Assembly: GCA_965243285.1 (NCBI GenBank)
Contig: OZ251537.1
Coordinates: 2,046,001 to 2,110,000 of the forward strand
Origin: JAHRAW01 sp965243285
GTDB lineage: Bacteria; Pseudomonadota; Gammaproteobacteria; Arenicellales; Poriferihabitantaceae
Length of the DNA: 64,000 bases
Direction: 5' to 3'
The translations under genes were made by a program, and so were the position numbers. Each line of letters begins with the position of its first letter. Position 1 is the first letter of the stretch. The notes under the pieces were generated by a model. That model saw only the letters and a list, made by a program, of their open reading frames with translations, did not search any database and was not told the DNA's origin. This document shows, piece after piece, positions 26,109 through 35,293 of this stretch.

Positions 26109-26981
26109 ATGCCCAACCCATCCCTCCCTGAACTCCCCCCCGCCGCCGACATCCAAAAATTAGTGGCCGATGCGTTGCGCGAAGACATCGGCAGCGGCGA
26201 CTTGACCGCAGATGTGATCGACGCCGACTGCATCGCGACTGCGCAATTGATGTGTCGCCAAGGCGCGATGTTGTGCGGCGTGGCGTGGGTGAATGAGGTC
26301 TTCGCGCAAGTGGATGAAACGCTGGACATCCACTGGGTGCATGGCGATGGCGCTTTCTTGCGCAGCGGCGATATCGTGTGCGAGATAAACGGCGCCGCGC
26401 GCGCCATACTCAGCGCCGAACGCACCGCCATCAACCTGCTGCAGACACTATCGGCGGTCGCCACCGAAACGCGGCGCTATGTGGATGCCGCGGCCGGCTT
26501 CGACACGCAGATTATGGACACGCGCAAGACCCTGCCGGGCCTGCGCGTGGCGCAAAAGTACGCGGTGGCGGTGGGCGGCGGGCGCAATCACCGCCTGGGG
26601 TTATACGACCAAATTTTAATCAAGGAAAACCACATCGCCGCGGCCGGCTCGGTGGCCGCCGCCATGGCGCGCGCTAGTGCCATCCATGCCACCGCCGCGC
26701 CGCCGCGCCAACCGCAAATCGAGGTCGAATCCCTGGTCCAACTGCGCGCAGCCTTAGCCGCTGGCGCGCAATGCATCATGTTAGATAACTTCTCCCCCTC
26801 CGCCATGTGCGCCGCGGTGGAATTGACCCGCGGCCGCGCCACCTTAGAGGCATCCGGCAATGTACGCTTATCATGGGTCGAGCACATCGCCGCCATCGGC
26901 GTGGATTTCATCTCCGTCGGCGCCCTCACCAAAAACATCACCGCCATCGATTTTTCCCTCCGCCTCTCCGTCGCCCGGTGA
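26109..26981 (+). CDS. nadC: Nicotinate-nucleotide pyrophosphorylase (carboxylating)
   Basis: This is quinolinate phosphoribosyltransferase, the third step of de novo NAD synthesis: quinolinate and PRPP give nicotinate mononucleotide and CO2. The 290-aa length is usual. Motifs include DIGSGDLTADVI near the N-terminus, RTAINLLQTLSAVAT, the Arg/Lys-rich active site DTRKTLPGLR and KYAVAVGGGRNHRLGLYDQILIKENH (given in two parts), IEVESLVQL, MLDNFSP, and DFISVGALTKN near the end. Repeat arrays on both sides isolate it from neighbours, and its promoter must lie inside or at the edge of the left array. Confidence 0.95.
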   Translation: MPNPSLPELPPAADIQKLVADALREDIGSGDLTADVIDADCIATAQLMCRQGAMLCGVAWVNEVFAQVDETLDIHWVHGDGAFLRSGDIVCEINGAARAILSAERTAINLLQTLSAVATETRRYVDAAAGFDTQIMDTRKTLPGLRVAQKYAVAVGGGRNHRLGLYDQILIKENHIAAAGSVAAAMARASAIHATAAPPRQPQIEVESLVQLRAALAAGAQCIMLDNFSPSAMCAAVELTRGRATLEASGNVRLSWVEHIAAIGVDFISVGALTKNITAIDFSLRLSVAR

Positions 26982-26999
26982 TGCGCATCCCGCCGCTTG

Positions 27000-27510
27000 T
27001 ACATATATTTGGCTTTTGATTTGGCTTTTGTTTTACTCCCCCCCGCTTCATCTGGGGGGAGTCAAATCTGTCCGAGCCGATAGGCGCGGGCTGATTTGGT
27101 GGGGGGACTTTGGCTTTTGGCTTTAGACTTCGCTTTAGACTTCGCTTTAGACTTCGCTTTTGGTTTTACTTTGCCCCTCATTTCGGCTAATGGGTTGAAG
27201 ATTTAAAGCAAAAAGCAAAAAGACCAACATCAACAGTCCCCCCACCAAATCAGGCGATAAAGCCGCCTGATTTGACTCCCCCTAGATGAAGCGGGGGGAG
27301 TAAAACGTTAAAAGCCAAAGCCAAAGCCAAAGCCAAAGCGAAGATCAAAGCGAAAATCAACAGTCCCCCCACCAAATCAGGCGATAGAGCCGCCTGATTT
27401 GACTCCCCCCAGATGAAACGGGGGGGAGTAAAACGTTAAAAGCCAAAAGCCAAAGCCAAAAGCCAAAAGCCAAATCAAAAGCCAAAGCCAAAATCCCCCT
27501 ACCAATCCTC
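27000..27510. repeat. Composite repeat region with three hairpin units
   Basis: Non-coding region between convergent nadC and rluD. Units are at 27034-27106 (inverted, stem AAATCTGTCCGAGCC/GGCGCGGGCTGATTT), 27238-27302 and 27365-27430 (both stem AAATCAGGCG/CCGCCTGATTT with second stem CTCCCCC/GGGGGAG). The last two are nearly identical tandem copies 127 bp apart, each preceded by AAAGCC-type arrays and CAACAGTCC. A 12-bp TTAGACTTCGCT tandem lies at 27121-27160. No coding potential is recognised. Confidence 0.8.
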
Positions 27511-28455
27511 TTAATCCGCCGCCAATTCCGCTAGTAACTGCACAAAATCTGGCGGCGGGGGCTGTTGCCATTGCACTAGCGCGGCGCTGATGGGGTGGCG
27601 GAGTTCGAGGTGTTCGGCGTGCAGGGCTTGGCGGGGGAAGGCGGATAAGGCGGCGCGGAGGGCGGGGCTGGCGGCGGGGGGATGTTTGTGACCGCCGCCG
27701 TATGATTTATCGCCGATTAGGGGGAAGCCGCGCCAGCTGAGGTGTACGCGGATTTGATGCGTGCGGCCGGTTTCTAACTGGGCGCGGATGACGCAGTGAT
27801 GGCGGAATTTTTGCACCACGCGAATATGGGTTGCCGCCGGCTTGCCATGGGCGGCGACGCACATGCGGGTGCGGTGATAGGCGTGGCGGGCGATGGGTTG
27901 GTCGATGCGCTCGCCGGCGATTAGCACGCCGTGCGCGGCGGCCACATAGCCGCGGCGCATGCTGCGGTCTTGCAGTTGGGCGATGAGGCGCTGGCGGGCG
28001 ATTTCGCTGCGCGCCACCACCATCAGCCCGGTGGTGTCTTTATCGAGGCGATGCACGATGCCGGCGCGCGGCAGGGCGCGTAATTCGGGGGCGATGTGCA
28101 GCAAGCCGTTTAGCAAGGTGTGCTCGGCGTGGCCGGCGCCGGGGTGCACTACCACGCCGGCGGGTTTGTTGATTACCAAAATGTGCGCGTCCGCGTGGAT
28201 GATGTCGAAGGGCACAGCTTGCGCCGGCCAATCGGCCAGCGGCGTCGGCGGGGGGGAGATGTAGACGCGCTCGCCGCCGCGCAAGCGCTGGGTTTGCTGC
28301 CCCGGCTCGCCATCGACAAACGCCGCGCCCTGTTTTAGCCAGCGCTGAATGGTGGCGCGCGAATGCGCTGGTAGCAGAGCGGCCAGGGCCTTATCCAAGC
28401 GCGCGCCCTTGTGGGTGGGCGGAATATGTACGAAAAAAGGACGCGGTTCGCTCAT
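27511..28455 (-). CDS. rluD: 23S rRNA pseudouridine synthase RluD
   Basis: RluD modifies uridines 1911, 1915 and 1917 in helix 69 of 23S rRNA. From MSEPRPFFVH the protein is 314 aa. It has an N-terminal S4 RNA-binding domain (ARLDKALAALLP to DGEPGQQTQRLRGGE) and the RluA-type catalytic domain with ILVINKPAGVVVHPG, the catalytic Asp in HRLDKDTTGLMVVA, and TGRTHQIRVHL. I start at 28455; an upstream in-frame ATG (28551) would add 32 residues coded by a tandem-repeat stretch (NLKNQPQNQHQK), which is unlikely. It is divergent from bamD, the usual arrangement in gammaproteobacteria. Confidence 0.95.
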   Translation of the reverse strand: MSEPRPFFVHIPPTHKGARLDKALAALLPAHSRATIQRWLKQGAAFVDGEPGQQTQRLRGGERVYISPPPTPLADWPAQAVPFDIIHADAHILVINKPAGVVVHPGAGHAEHTLLNGLLHIAPELRALPRAGIVHRLDKDTTGLMVVARSEIARQRLIAQLQDRSMRRGYVAAAHGVLIAGERIDQPIARHAYHRTRMCVAAHGKPAATHIRVVQKFRHHCVIRAQLETGRTHQIRVHLSWRGFPLIGDKSYGGGHKHPPAASPALRAALSAFPRQALHAEHLELRHPISAALVQWQQPPPPDFVQLLAELAAD

Positions 28456-28463
28456 CGGGGGTG

Positions 28464-28541
28464 ATTTTGAGGCTGATTTTTGATGCTGATTTTGAGGTTG
28501 ATTTTTGAGGTTGATTTTTGAGGATGATTTTTGAGGATGAG
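28464..28541. repeat. 12-13-bp tandem repeat upstream of rluD
   Basis: Six imperfect copies of ATTTTTGAGGTTG (some lacking one T) immediately upstream of the rluD start. This is one of several tandem arrays in the window with a period at or near 13 bp. It lies in the probable 5' leader of rluD. Confidence 0.75.
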
Positions 28542-28662
28542 GGCGATGCACCGATAAGCGTCGATTAGGCGTGCTAAAATACGCTATTATTCGCCGCTGC
28601 CGTGCTGCCGCGCCATCGATGGCGAGCCGCGGATATTTTCATTCTAAAACGGAATCTTATCC

Positions 28663-29559
28663 ATGTTGATGTTGCCCCGCATGAGGTTTGGAAAAATCGT
28701 CGGCCGTAGCGAGTCACCGCGCCCATCTTTGTTCGCCGCCGCTTCACCCGCCAGCCGCCGGCGGGCGCGATCGGTCGTATGCTGCGTTTTGCTGTCCACA
28801 GCGCTGTCCGGGTGCGCTTGGTTCGGGCAAGACAAGCCCGAAGCCACCGCCGATGAGTTATACGCCATCGCCCGCGATAGCCTGGACGACAAAAACTGGC
28901 TCACCGCCATCGAGCAACTGCGCGAGGTGGAAGCCAAATACCCCTACGGCGCGCACGCCGAGCAAGCGCAACTCGACACCATCTTCGCGCACTATCGCAG
29001 CGACGAAAGCGGTCTCGCGGTGGCCGCCGCCGAGCGTTTTATCAAACTGCACCCGACGCACCGAGCGGTGGATTACGCCTATTATCTTAAAGGGTTGGCG
29101 AATTATCAGGAAGATTATTCGCTATTCGGGCGCTTCACCGGGCGCGATGATTTAAGCGACCGCGACGCCAGCATCACCCGCAGCGCGTTGGATGCGTTCA
29201 CCGATGTGCACACTTTGTTCCCCGACAGCCGCTACGCCACCGACGCCAAGGCGCGCGCTTTGTATTTGACCAATGTATTAGCCAAGCATGAATTGGCGGT
29301 GGCGGCCTATTATTTTTCGCGCGATGCCAATGTGGCGGTGGTCAATCGCGCCAAAGGCGTGCTCGAGGGCTTCCCCAGCACGCCGTCGGTGGAAGAGGCG
29401 CTGGCGTTGTTGGTTTTTTCCTACCTGCGCATGGATTTGCGCGAATTAGCGGCAGATGCCAAGCGCGTATTGTTGCGCAGTTTTCCCAATAGTGCCTATT
29501 TGCAGCAAAATGGCCGCGCCCTACTGGTGGAACGTTTGCGGAGTTTGGGTTTTTCCTAA
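28663..29559 (+). CDS. bamD: Outer membrane protein assembly factor BamD
   Basis: BamD is the essential lipoprotein of the BAM complex that inserts beta-barrel proteins into the outer membrane. The 298-aa product has a hydrophobic stretch and lipobox (LSTALSGCAW) with the acylated Cys near residue 51, a longer than usual leader; a start at 28678 (MRFGK) shortens it. After it come tetratricopeptide-like repeats: ADELYAIARDSLDDKNW, AIEQLREVEAKYPYG, AAERFIKLHPTH, YYLKGLANYQ and LFPDSRYATDAKAR, the BamD/ComL signatures. It is divergent from rluD. A strong intrinsic terminator lies 22 bases past the stop. Confidence 0.95.
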   Translation: MLMLPRMRFGKIVGRSESPRPSLFAAASPASRRRARSVVCCVLLSTALSGCAWFGQDKPEATADELYAIARDSLDDKNWLTAIEQLREVEAKYPYGAHAEQAQLDTIFAHYRSDESGLAVAAAERFIKLHPTHRAVDYAYYLKGLANYQEDYSLFGRFTGRDDLSDRDASITRSALDAFTDVHTLFPDSRYATDAKARALYLTNVLAKHELAVAAYYFSRDANVAVVNRAKGVLEGFPSTPSVEEALALLVFSYLRMDLRELAADAKRVLLRSFPNSAYLQQNGRALLVERLRSLGFS

Positions 29560-29581
29560 CCAGTAGGGATTTTTCGCTGAA

Positions 29582-29609
29582 AAAACCGCCGCTGATGGCG
29601 GTTTTTTTT
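29582..29609 (+). terminator. Intrinsic terminator after bamD
   Basis: Stem AACCGCC/GGCGGTT with a six-base loop (GCTGAT), followed by an eight-T run. Located just past the bamD stop codon. Confidence 0.9.
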
Positions 29610-29639
29610 GAGGTTGTGGGTTTGAATTCCTCGTCGGGG

Positions 29640-30045
29640 AGTGGGGTGATTTTGGCTTTTGCTTTTGCTGTTGGCTTTTGCTGTTGGCTTTTGCTGTTGC
29701 TTTCGCTGTTGCTTTCGCTTTCGTTTTTGTTTTGGCTTTAGCCGAAATAAGATGAACAGGTAAAAATCAACAGCCAAAAGTCACATCAAAATCAACAGCA
29801 CCCCCCACCAAAACTGGCGATGAAGCCGCCAGTTTTGGCTCCCCCCTAAAAAGATAGGGTGGAGCAAAGCCTTAACAGCAAAAGCAAAATCAAAAGCAAC
29901 AGCAAAATCAAAAGCAACAGCAAAATCAAAAGCAACAGCAAAATCAAAAGCCAAAGCAAAAAGCAAAATCAAAATCAAAATCAAAAGCCTAAAATCAAAA
30001 GCCTAAAATCAAAAGCCTAAAATCAACCCCCCAACACCCCGACTA
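29640..30045. repeat. Composite repeat region with two-hairpin unit
   Basis: Non-coding between convergent bamD and parC. GCTTTTGCTGTTG-type arrays lie at 29655-29745. The unit at 29801-29864 (stem CCAAAACTGGCG/CGCCAGTTTTGG, second stem CTCCCCCCTA/TAGGGTGGAG) is almost base-for-base the one at 6882-6949. An 18-bp tandem AGCAACAGCAAAATCAAA repeats at 29880-29950, then a 14-bp AAAATCAAAAGCCT tandem to 30020. No gene. Confidence 0.8.
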
Positions 30046-30050
30046 CGGGG

Positions 30051-32327
30051 TTACTTCACCACCGTAGCGATGGTTTGGGCTTGGCGAAAACCGCGCGGCA
30101 GGAAGCGGCCGCGTTGCGCGCGGTGGCCGAGATAGGTCTCGTAACTGGCGGGTTTTAGGGTGAGGTGGCGACGGCCGGCGGTGATGCGCAAGCGGTCGCC
30201 GGGGCGGAAAATGGCTACATCGAGCACGCTTTCGGCGGCGCTGGGGTGTTTGGCGGGCGGAATGTTGATCAACTTGAGGCCCTTGCCCTTGGCCATGCGG
30301 GTGAGTTCATCCACCTTGAAAATTAGCAGGCGACCGACATCGGTCATGACGGCCACGGAATCGGTGGCGTAGTCGAACACCGCGCGCGGCGTTAATGCGG
30401 TGCTTGCCTCGGCCACGCGCAGGGCGGCGCGGCCGGCTTTTTTGTGGGCGTGCAAATCCCCCAAGCGCGCCACGAAGCCGTACCCGGCGGCGCTGCACAG
30501 CAAGTAGTCGGCCTCCGCGGCGCCCATCATCAAGCCGCAAAAAACCGCGCCGGGCTGGGGGCTGAAATGGCTGCTCAGCGGCTCGCCGACGCCGCGCGCC
30601 GAGGGCAGGGCGCGCGGTGCCAGGGCGTAACTGCGGCCGGTGGAATCCAAGGCGATGAGCAAATCATTGGTTTTGCCGCGCACCGCGCACAAGTAACTAT
30701 CGCCGGTTTTGTAGCTGAGCGCGGCGGCGTCCACATCCAAACCCTTGGCGGCGCGAATCCAGCCCTTGTGGGACAAAATCACCGTGATCGGCTCCACCGG
30801 CGTTAATTCTTCACTGCGCATGGCTTGGGCGGCGCGACGTTGCGCCAGCGGCGAGCGCCGCGCATCGCCGAAAGTTTCGGCATCGGCTAACAATTCATCG
30901 CGCACCAGCGCCGCGAGTTTTTTTTTCGATTTAAGCAATGCCGCCAAGCGCTTTTTTTCGGGCTGCAATTGCTTTTGTTCGCGGCGGATTTTTATCTCCT
31001 CGAGTTTGGCCAAGCGCCGCAGTTTTAACTCCAAAATGGCCTCGGCTTGGGCTTCGCTTAAATCAAAACGCGCCATCAACGCCGGTTGCGGCGCATCCTC
31101 GGCGCGGATGATGCGAATCACCTCATCGATATTGAGGAAGGCTACCAGCAAGCCGTCCAATAGGTGCAGCCGCTGCACCACTTGCGCCAAGCGGAAGGTT
31201 AGGCGCCGGGTCACGGTGGCTAAGCGATAGTCGAGCCATTGCGAGAGCAAGGTTTTGAGATCGAACACCGCCGGGCGGCCGTCTAGGCCGATGATGTTGA
31301 GGTTGACGCGATAACTGTGCTCGAGGTCGGTGGTGGCGAACAAGTGTTGCATCAGCGCCTCGCAATCGACGCGATTGGAACGCACCTGCAGGGTGAGTCG
31401 GGTGGGGTTTTCGTGGTCGGATTCATCGCGAAAATCGGCCACCATAGGCAATTTTTTGGCCACCATTTGGGCCGCGATTTGCTCTTGAATTTTCGCCCCG
31501 GACACCTGATAGGGCAGGGCGGTTACGATGATGTCGCCGCCTTCGCGCCGCCACACCGCGCGCTGGCGCACCGAGCCGCCGCCGCTTTTGTAGATTTCGC
31601 GAATCTCATGCGGCGGCGTGATGATCTCGGCCTCGGTGGGAAAATCAGGCCCCTTGATGTGCTCGCACAGCGCCGCCAAATCCGCCGCCGGGTCTTCCAA
31701 CAGACGAATGCAGGCGCTCACTACCTCGCGCAGATTGTGCGGCGGAATGTCGGTGGCCATACCCACGGCGATGCCGGTGCCGCCGTTTAGCAGCACATTC
31801 GGCAACCGCGCCGGCAGCAATTTGGGCTCTTGCAGCGTGCCGTCGAAATTCGGCGTCCACTCGGTGGTGCCTTGCTCGAGTTCGTCCAACAATAACTGCG
31901 CGTAGCGGGTCAGGCGGGATTCGGTGTAGCGCATGGCGGCGAAGGATTTGGGGTCGTCCTGGCTGCCCCAGTTGCCCTGCCCATCCACTAACGGGTAGCG
32001 ATAACTGAACGGCTGCGCCATCAACACCATGGCCTCGTAGCACGCGCTATCGCCGTGCGGGTGGAATTTGCCCAGCACATCGCCCACCGTGCGCGCCGAT
32101 TTTTTGAATTTGGCGGTGGCGCGCAAGCCCAATTCGGACATCGCATAGACGATGCGGCGCTGCACCGGTTTTAGCCCATCGGCGAGGTTGGGCAAGGCGC
32201 GATCGAGAATCACATACATCGAATAATTGAGGTAGGCGCGCTCGACAAATTCCGCCATGGGCAGTTGTTTGAGCGGCGGCGGCGGGTCCGCCGTGAGGCG
32301 CGCATGGCGCGGTCGCGACTTCGACAT
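30051..32327 (-). CDS. parC: DNA topoisomerase IV subunit A
   Basis: ParC forms topoisomerase IV with ParE and decatenates daughter chromosomes. The 758-aa length is typical of proteobacterial ParC. The breakage-reunion domain starts with LPMAEFVERAYLNYSMYVI and includes the quinolone-target stretch KFHPHGDSACYEAM, with the Ser and Glu at the E. coli 80 and 84 positions intact, as in drug-sensitive enzymes. The catalytic Tyr is in AAMRYTESRL. The GyrA-like coiled-coil segment follows (EAILELKLRRLAKLEE), then a shortened C-terminal beta-pinwheel (KGLKLINIPP). parE is not in this window. Confidence 0.95.
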   Translation of the reverse strand: MSKSRPRHARLTADPPPPLKQLPMAEFVERAYLNYSMYVILDRALPNLADGLKPVQRRIVYAMSELGLRATAKFKKSARTVGDVLGKFHPHGDSACYEAMVLMAQPFSYRYPLVDGQGNWGSQDDPKSFAAMRYTESRLTRYAQLLLDELEQGTTEWTPNFDGTLQEPKLLPARLPNVLLNGGTGIAVGMATDIPPHNLREVVSACIRLLEDPAADLAALCEHIKGPDFPTEAEIITPPHEIREIYKSGGGSVRQRAVWRREGGDIIVTALPYQVSGAKIQEQIAAQMVAKKLPMVADFRDESDHENPTRLTLQVRSNRVDCEALMQHLFATTDLEHSYRVNLNIIGLDGRPAVFDLKTLLSQWLDYRLATVTRRLTFRLAQVVQRLHLLDGLLVAFLNIDEVIRIIRAEDAPQPALMARFDLSEAQAEAILELKLRRLAKLEEIKIRREQKQLQPEKKRLAALLKSKKKLAALVRDELLADAETFGDARRSPLAQRRAAQAMRSEELTPVEPITVILSHKGWIRAAKGLDVDAAALSYKTGDSYLCAVRGKTNDLLIALDSTGRSYALAPRALPSARGVGEPLSSHFSPQPGAVFCGLMMGAAEADYLLCSAAGYGFVARLGDLHAHKKAGRAALRVAEASTALTPRAVFDYATDSVAVMTDVGRLLIFKVDELTRMAKGKGLKLINIPPAKHPSAAESVLDVAIFRPGDRLRITAGRRHLTLKPASYETYLGHRAQRGRFLPRGFRQAQTIATVVK

Positions 32328-32392
32328 AAGGTTCTTTTAAGGCTTGCTCGGGCTGGAAAATCTAAAACAGCGAGAAAAAATCGACGGCGAAA

Positions 32393-32923
32393 TTATACGG
32401 CTCGATTCTGCAGCAACCTCGGCATCAGTTCGACCAGATTGCAGGGGCGGGTTCGGTAGTCGAGTTGCGGGCCGATTAATTTATCCCAAGCCAATCGACA
32501 GGCGGCGGTGGAGCCCGGCAGCACAAATACATAGGTGCCGCCGGCGACCCCGGCCATGGCGCGCGATTGGATGGTGGAGGCGCCGATGTCGTGGTACGAA
32601 AGCATGCGGAAAATTTCGCCGAAGCCATCTAAGGTTTTGTCCAATAGCGGCGCCACCGCCTCGGGGCTGCCGTCGCGACCAGTGACGCCGGTGCCGCCGG
32701 TGGTGATGATGGCGCCGATGGCGGCGTCGGCCACCCAAGCGGCCGTAGCGGCGCGAATTTTGTGCACATCGTCTGGCAAGATGCATTTGTCCGCCAGACG
32801 GTGGCCGGCGGCGGTTAGGCGCTGCACTAAGGTGTGACCGGATTTGTCATCGGCCTCGATGCGGCTGTCCGAAGCGGTCAATATCGCGATGCTGACGGGA
32901 ATCAGTTGTCTGGCGGTGGGCAT
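32393..32923 (-). CDS. moaB: Molybdenum cofactor biosynthesis protein B
   Basis: This MoaB/Mog-fold protein acts in molybdopterin adenylylation or molybdenum insertion. The 176-aa protein contains SIAILTASDSR at the start, the molybdopterin-binding motif IITTGGTGVTGRDGSPEAV, GFGEIFRMLSYHDIGAS, and AGVAGGTYVFVLPGS, all characteristic. It lies 65 bases from parC on the same strand and is divergent from moaD-moaE, with an 850-bp repeat-filled gap between. No MoaA, MoaC or MogA gene is in the window. Confidence 0.93.
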   Translation of the reverse strand: MPTARQLIPVSIAILTASDSRIEADDKSGHTLVQRLTAAGHRLADKCILPDDVHKIRAATAAWVADAAIGAIITTGGTGVTGRDGSPEAVAPLLDKTLDGFGEIFRMLSYHDIGASTIQSRAMAGVAGGTYVFVLPGSTAACRLAWDKLIGPQLDYRTRPCNLVELMPRLLQNRAV

Positions 32924-33036
32924 GGGGGTTTGGTGGGGTGTTGGCGGCGGATTGGGGAGGTTAGCCGTATGTTAATGAGTCATGTTAATGGGCCTGAGTG
33001 GCGGCATAAATTGGTGTCTGGTTGGGTAAAATAAAG

Positions 33037-33667
33037 GGCGTTATGTATCTAAATTCCCATTATTAGATTGCTATTTGGGAGGATTTTGCTTTGGTTTTTG
33101 TTGTTGATGTTAATGCTTTGCTCCCCCATGCTTTTCAGGGGGGAGCCAAAACTGGCGACTTCATCGCCAGTTTTGGTGGGGGGTGCGTTTGATTTTGATT
33201 TTGGTTTTGGTTTTTGATTTTGGTTTTTGATTTTGGTTTTTGATTTTGGTTTTTGATTTTGCTTTTGATGTTGCTTTTGATTTGGCTTTTGTTTCGCTCC
33301 CCCCCCGCTTCATCTGGGGGGAGTCAAATCTGTCCGAGCCGTTAGGCACGGGCTGATTTGGTGGGGGGCTGTTGCTTTTCGCTTTTGCTTTTCGCTGTTG
33401 CTTTTCGCTGTTGCTTTTCGCTTTTGCTTTTCGCTTTTCGCTGTTGCTTTTCGCTGTTGCTTTGCCTTTGACTTGGCTTTTGACTTGGCTGTTGCTTTTT
33501 ACCTTCCCCCTCATTTGGGCTAATGAGTTAAAGATTTAAAGGCCAAAGCCAAAGCCAAAATCAAAGCCAAAATCAAAAGCAAATCAAAAGAGAAAATCAA
33601 AAGCAAACCATCTCGGGAATTTAGGTATATAAATCCCTAATCAAGAGGTTTAGGTATATAAATCCCA
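33037..33667. repeat. Composite repeat element between moaB and moaD
   Basis: The left end TTATGTATCTAAATTCCCATTATTAG matches that of the element at 8418. The right side ends twice, at TTAGGTATATAAATCCC (33621-33637) and again at 33650-33666. Two inverted hairpin units: 33120-33184 (stem CCAAAACTGGCG/CGCCAGTTTTGG) and 33296-33368 (stem AAATCTGTCCGAGCC/GGCACGGGCTGATTT). Arrays of TTTTGGTTTTTGAT and CGCTTTTGCTTTT surround them. No gene is supported. The duplicated right end suggests nesting or slippage. Confidence 0.8.
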
Positions 33668-33775
33668 AAATAAACCGTGGGTTGCGCAGTAGAATCTAGA
33701 CCATGCGATGAAAAATAGACCAGGCGATGAAAAACGCCCAACTCAGCGGATTTGGCTTACATTAATGCTACAAAA

Positions 33776-34057
33776 ATGAGTATACAAGTTAAATGTTTTG
33801 GCAGTTTGCGGCAGCGACTCGGGGTGGCGACGCTCGCCATCGAACATCGCCGTGGCATGACGGCGCGCGATGCGTGGACGATATTGTGCGCGCAAACCGC
33901 GTCGCCTGATTCGCCTGATTCGTCTGATTTACATGGGGCCCCCGGGGCGCCGCCGGGGCATGTGTTGTGCGCGCGCAATCACGAATACGCGGCCTTCGAG
34001 CAAACCCTCGAAGATGGTGATGAAGTCGCATTTTTTCCGCCGGTGACCGGCGGTTAG
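33776..34057 (+). CDS. moaD: Molybdopterin synthase small subunit (sulfur carrier)
   Basis: MoaD is a ubiquitin-like protein whose C-terminal Gly-Gly carries sulfur to precursor Z in molybdopterin synthesis. Starting at MSIQVKCFGSLRQRLG the product is 93 aa and ends EVAFFPPVTGG with the required double Gly. About 15 residues in the middle (SPDSPDSSDLHGAPG) are a low-complexity insertion from a TCGCCTGAT repeat, unusual in so small a protein. moaE follows 29 bases downstream. The upstream in-frame Met (33752) is less likely. Confidence 0.92.
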   Translation: MSIQVKCFGSLRQRLGVATLAIEHRRGMTARDAWTILCAQTASPDSPDSSDLHGAPGAPPGHVLCARNHEYAAFEQTLEDGDEVAFFPPVTGG

Positions 34058-34086
34058 AGTCCGCCGCCGTAGCCGCCATTCGCCCC

Positions 34087-34521
34087 ATGCGCGTTCGCAT
34101 CCTCACCGCCGAGTTCGCGCCTTGGCTTGAACTCAGCCGCTATGAATCCAGCCGCCTGACCGCCGGCGCGTTCGGCGCCTGCGCCGCCTTCGTCGGCACC
34201 ATGCGCGATTTCAATGCCGGCCAGCCGGTCACCGCCATGGCGTTAGAGCATTATCCAGGCATGACCGAGCGCCAACTCAAGCGCCTGCTCGAAGATGCCA
34301 TGGAGCGCCATGGTCTGTTAGATGCGTTGTTGCTGCACCGCGTCGGGGCGCTGCGTCCGGCCGACCCCATCGTGTTGCTCGCTGCTTGGTCGGCGCATCG
34401 CGCCGCGGCCTTCGCCGCCTGCATGGATATGATGGAAGCGCTGAAAAGCCGCGCCACTTTTTGGAAAAAAGAAACCTTAGCCGACGGCGAACGCTGGGTG
34501 GGGGGGAATACGCCAGGATAA
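34087..34521 (+). CDS. moaE: Molybdopterin synthase catalytic subunit
   Basis: MoaE binds two MoaD molecules and converts cyclic pyranopterin monophosphate to molybdopterin. The 144-aa protein has AFVGTMRDFNAGQPV, MALEHYPGMTE, HRVGALRPADPIVLLAAWSA, HRAAAFAACMDMMEALK, and FWKKE with the catalytic Lys, all in family order. It is in an operon with moaD. A short 13-bp tandem array follows the gene. Confidence 0.95.
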   Translation: MRVRILTAEFAPWLELSRYESSRLTAGAFGACAAFVGTMRDFNAGQPVTAMALEHYPGMTERQLKRLLEDAMERHGLLDALLLHRVGALRPADPIVLLAAWSAHRAAAFAACMDMMEALKSRATFWKKETLADGERWVGGNTPG

Positions 34522-34575
34522 ACCGCCAGTTAACCGCGCCCATCAATATCAGCCATTCGATGCCAGCCCAGCGAT

Positions 34576-34666
34576 ATAAAACATCGACATAAAACATCGA
34601 TATAAAACATCGACATAAAACATCGATATAAAACATCGATATAAAACATCGATATAAAACATCGAC
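34576..34666. repeat. 13-bp tandem repeat (7 copies)
   Basis: Seven direct copies of ATAAAACATCGAC, with the last base alternating C/T, lie between moaE and the tlpA-like gene. A degenerate eighth copy follows. The 34522-34759 interval has no other feature. Confidence 0.92.
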
Positions 34667-34759
34667 ATAAATTTAATCGACACCAGTCCATAACCATCCG
34701 CCCATGGACTGAAAAAACCGGCGCTTGCGCCATAAATTCTCCCCCATCACCCATCCCAA

Positions 34760-35293
34760 TCACCACAGCGGCGCCAGTGCTTGGTCTAAATCTTGCGCCG
34801 AGAGTTGGCCGAGTTGGGCATGGGCGAGGTTGCCGGCGCGGTCGAAAAAGGCGGTGAACGGCAAGGCGCCGCGGTGGTTGCCCTGTTGCCGCATGAGGGC
34901 GTCGCCGCCGCTGATGGCGACCAATGAGGGGTAGTTGATGCCGGCGCTGTCGCCGAACACGCGGGCGTCATCTAAGTGGTCGTGGGCGATGCCGATGATT
35001 TGCAAGCCGCGCCCGCCAAAGCGGTGTTGGTAGTCCACCAGCAGCGGAATTTCCTCGCGGCACGGCGGACACCAAGTGGCCCAGTGATTCACCACCACCA
35101 CCTGGCCGCGCCATTCGTCGCCGTGGCGGAGGTTTTTGTCGATGTCGGGTAAGCTGATTTGCGCCACGGTGGCGATGGATTGAAGCGGCGCCGCCGACCG
35201 CCCGCCGACATAAGCGCCGAGCGCCAAAGCCAGCCCGGCTAAGGCAAACACGCCGCCGATTCTCCAGGCCGGGCTGATGGCGGGGAAATTCAC
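34760..35293 (-). CDS. TlpA-like thioredoxin-fold protein
   Basis: This membrane-anchored periplasmic thiol-disulfide oxidoreductase has an N-terminal signal anchor (residues about 12-30, GGVFALAGLALALGAYVGG) followed by a TlpA/ResA-type thioredoxin domain. The active site is WATWCPPCREE, and GDALMRQQGNHRGALPFTAFFD contains the cis-Pro (given here as two adjoining blocks). It is 177 aa. Its start overlaps the dsbD stop by 4 bases (ATGA), so the two are coupled; DsbD is likely its electron donor. Possible roles are cytochrome c maturation or protein disulfide reduction. Confidence 0.9.
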   Translation of the reverse strand: MNFPAISPAWRIGGVFALAGLALALGAYVGGRSAAPLQSIATVAQISLPDIDKNLRHGDEWRGQVVVVNHWATWCPPCREEIPLLVDYQHRFGGRGLQIIGIAHDHLDDARVFGDSAGINYPSLVAISGGDALMRQQGNHRGALPFTAFFDRAGNLAHAQLGQLSAQDLDQALAPLW

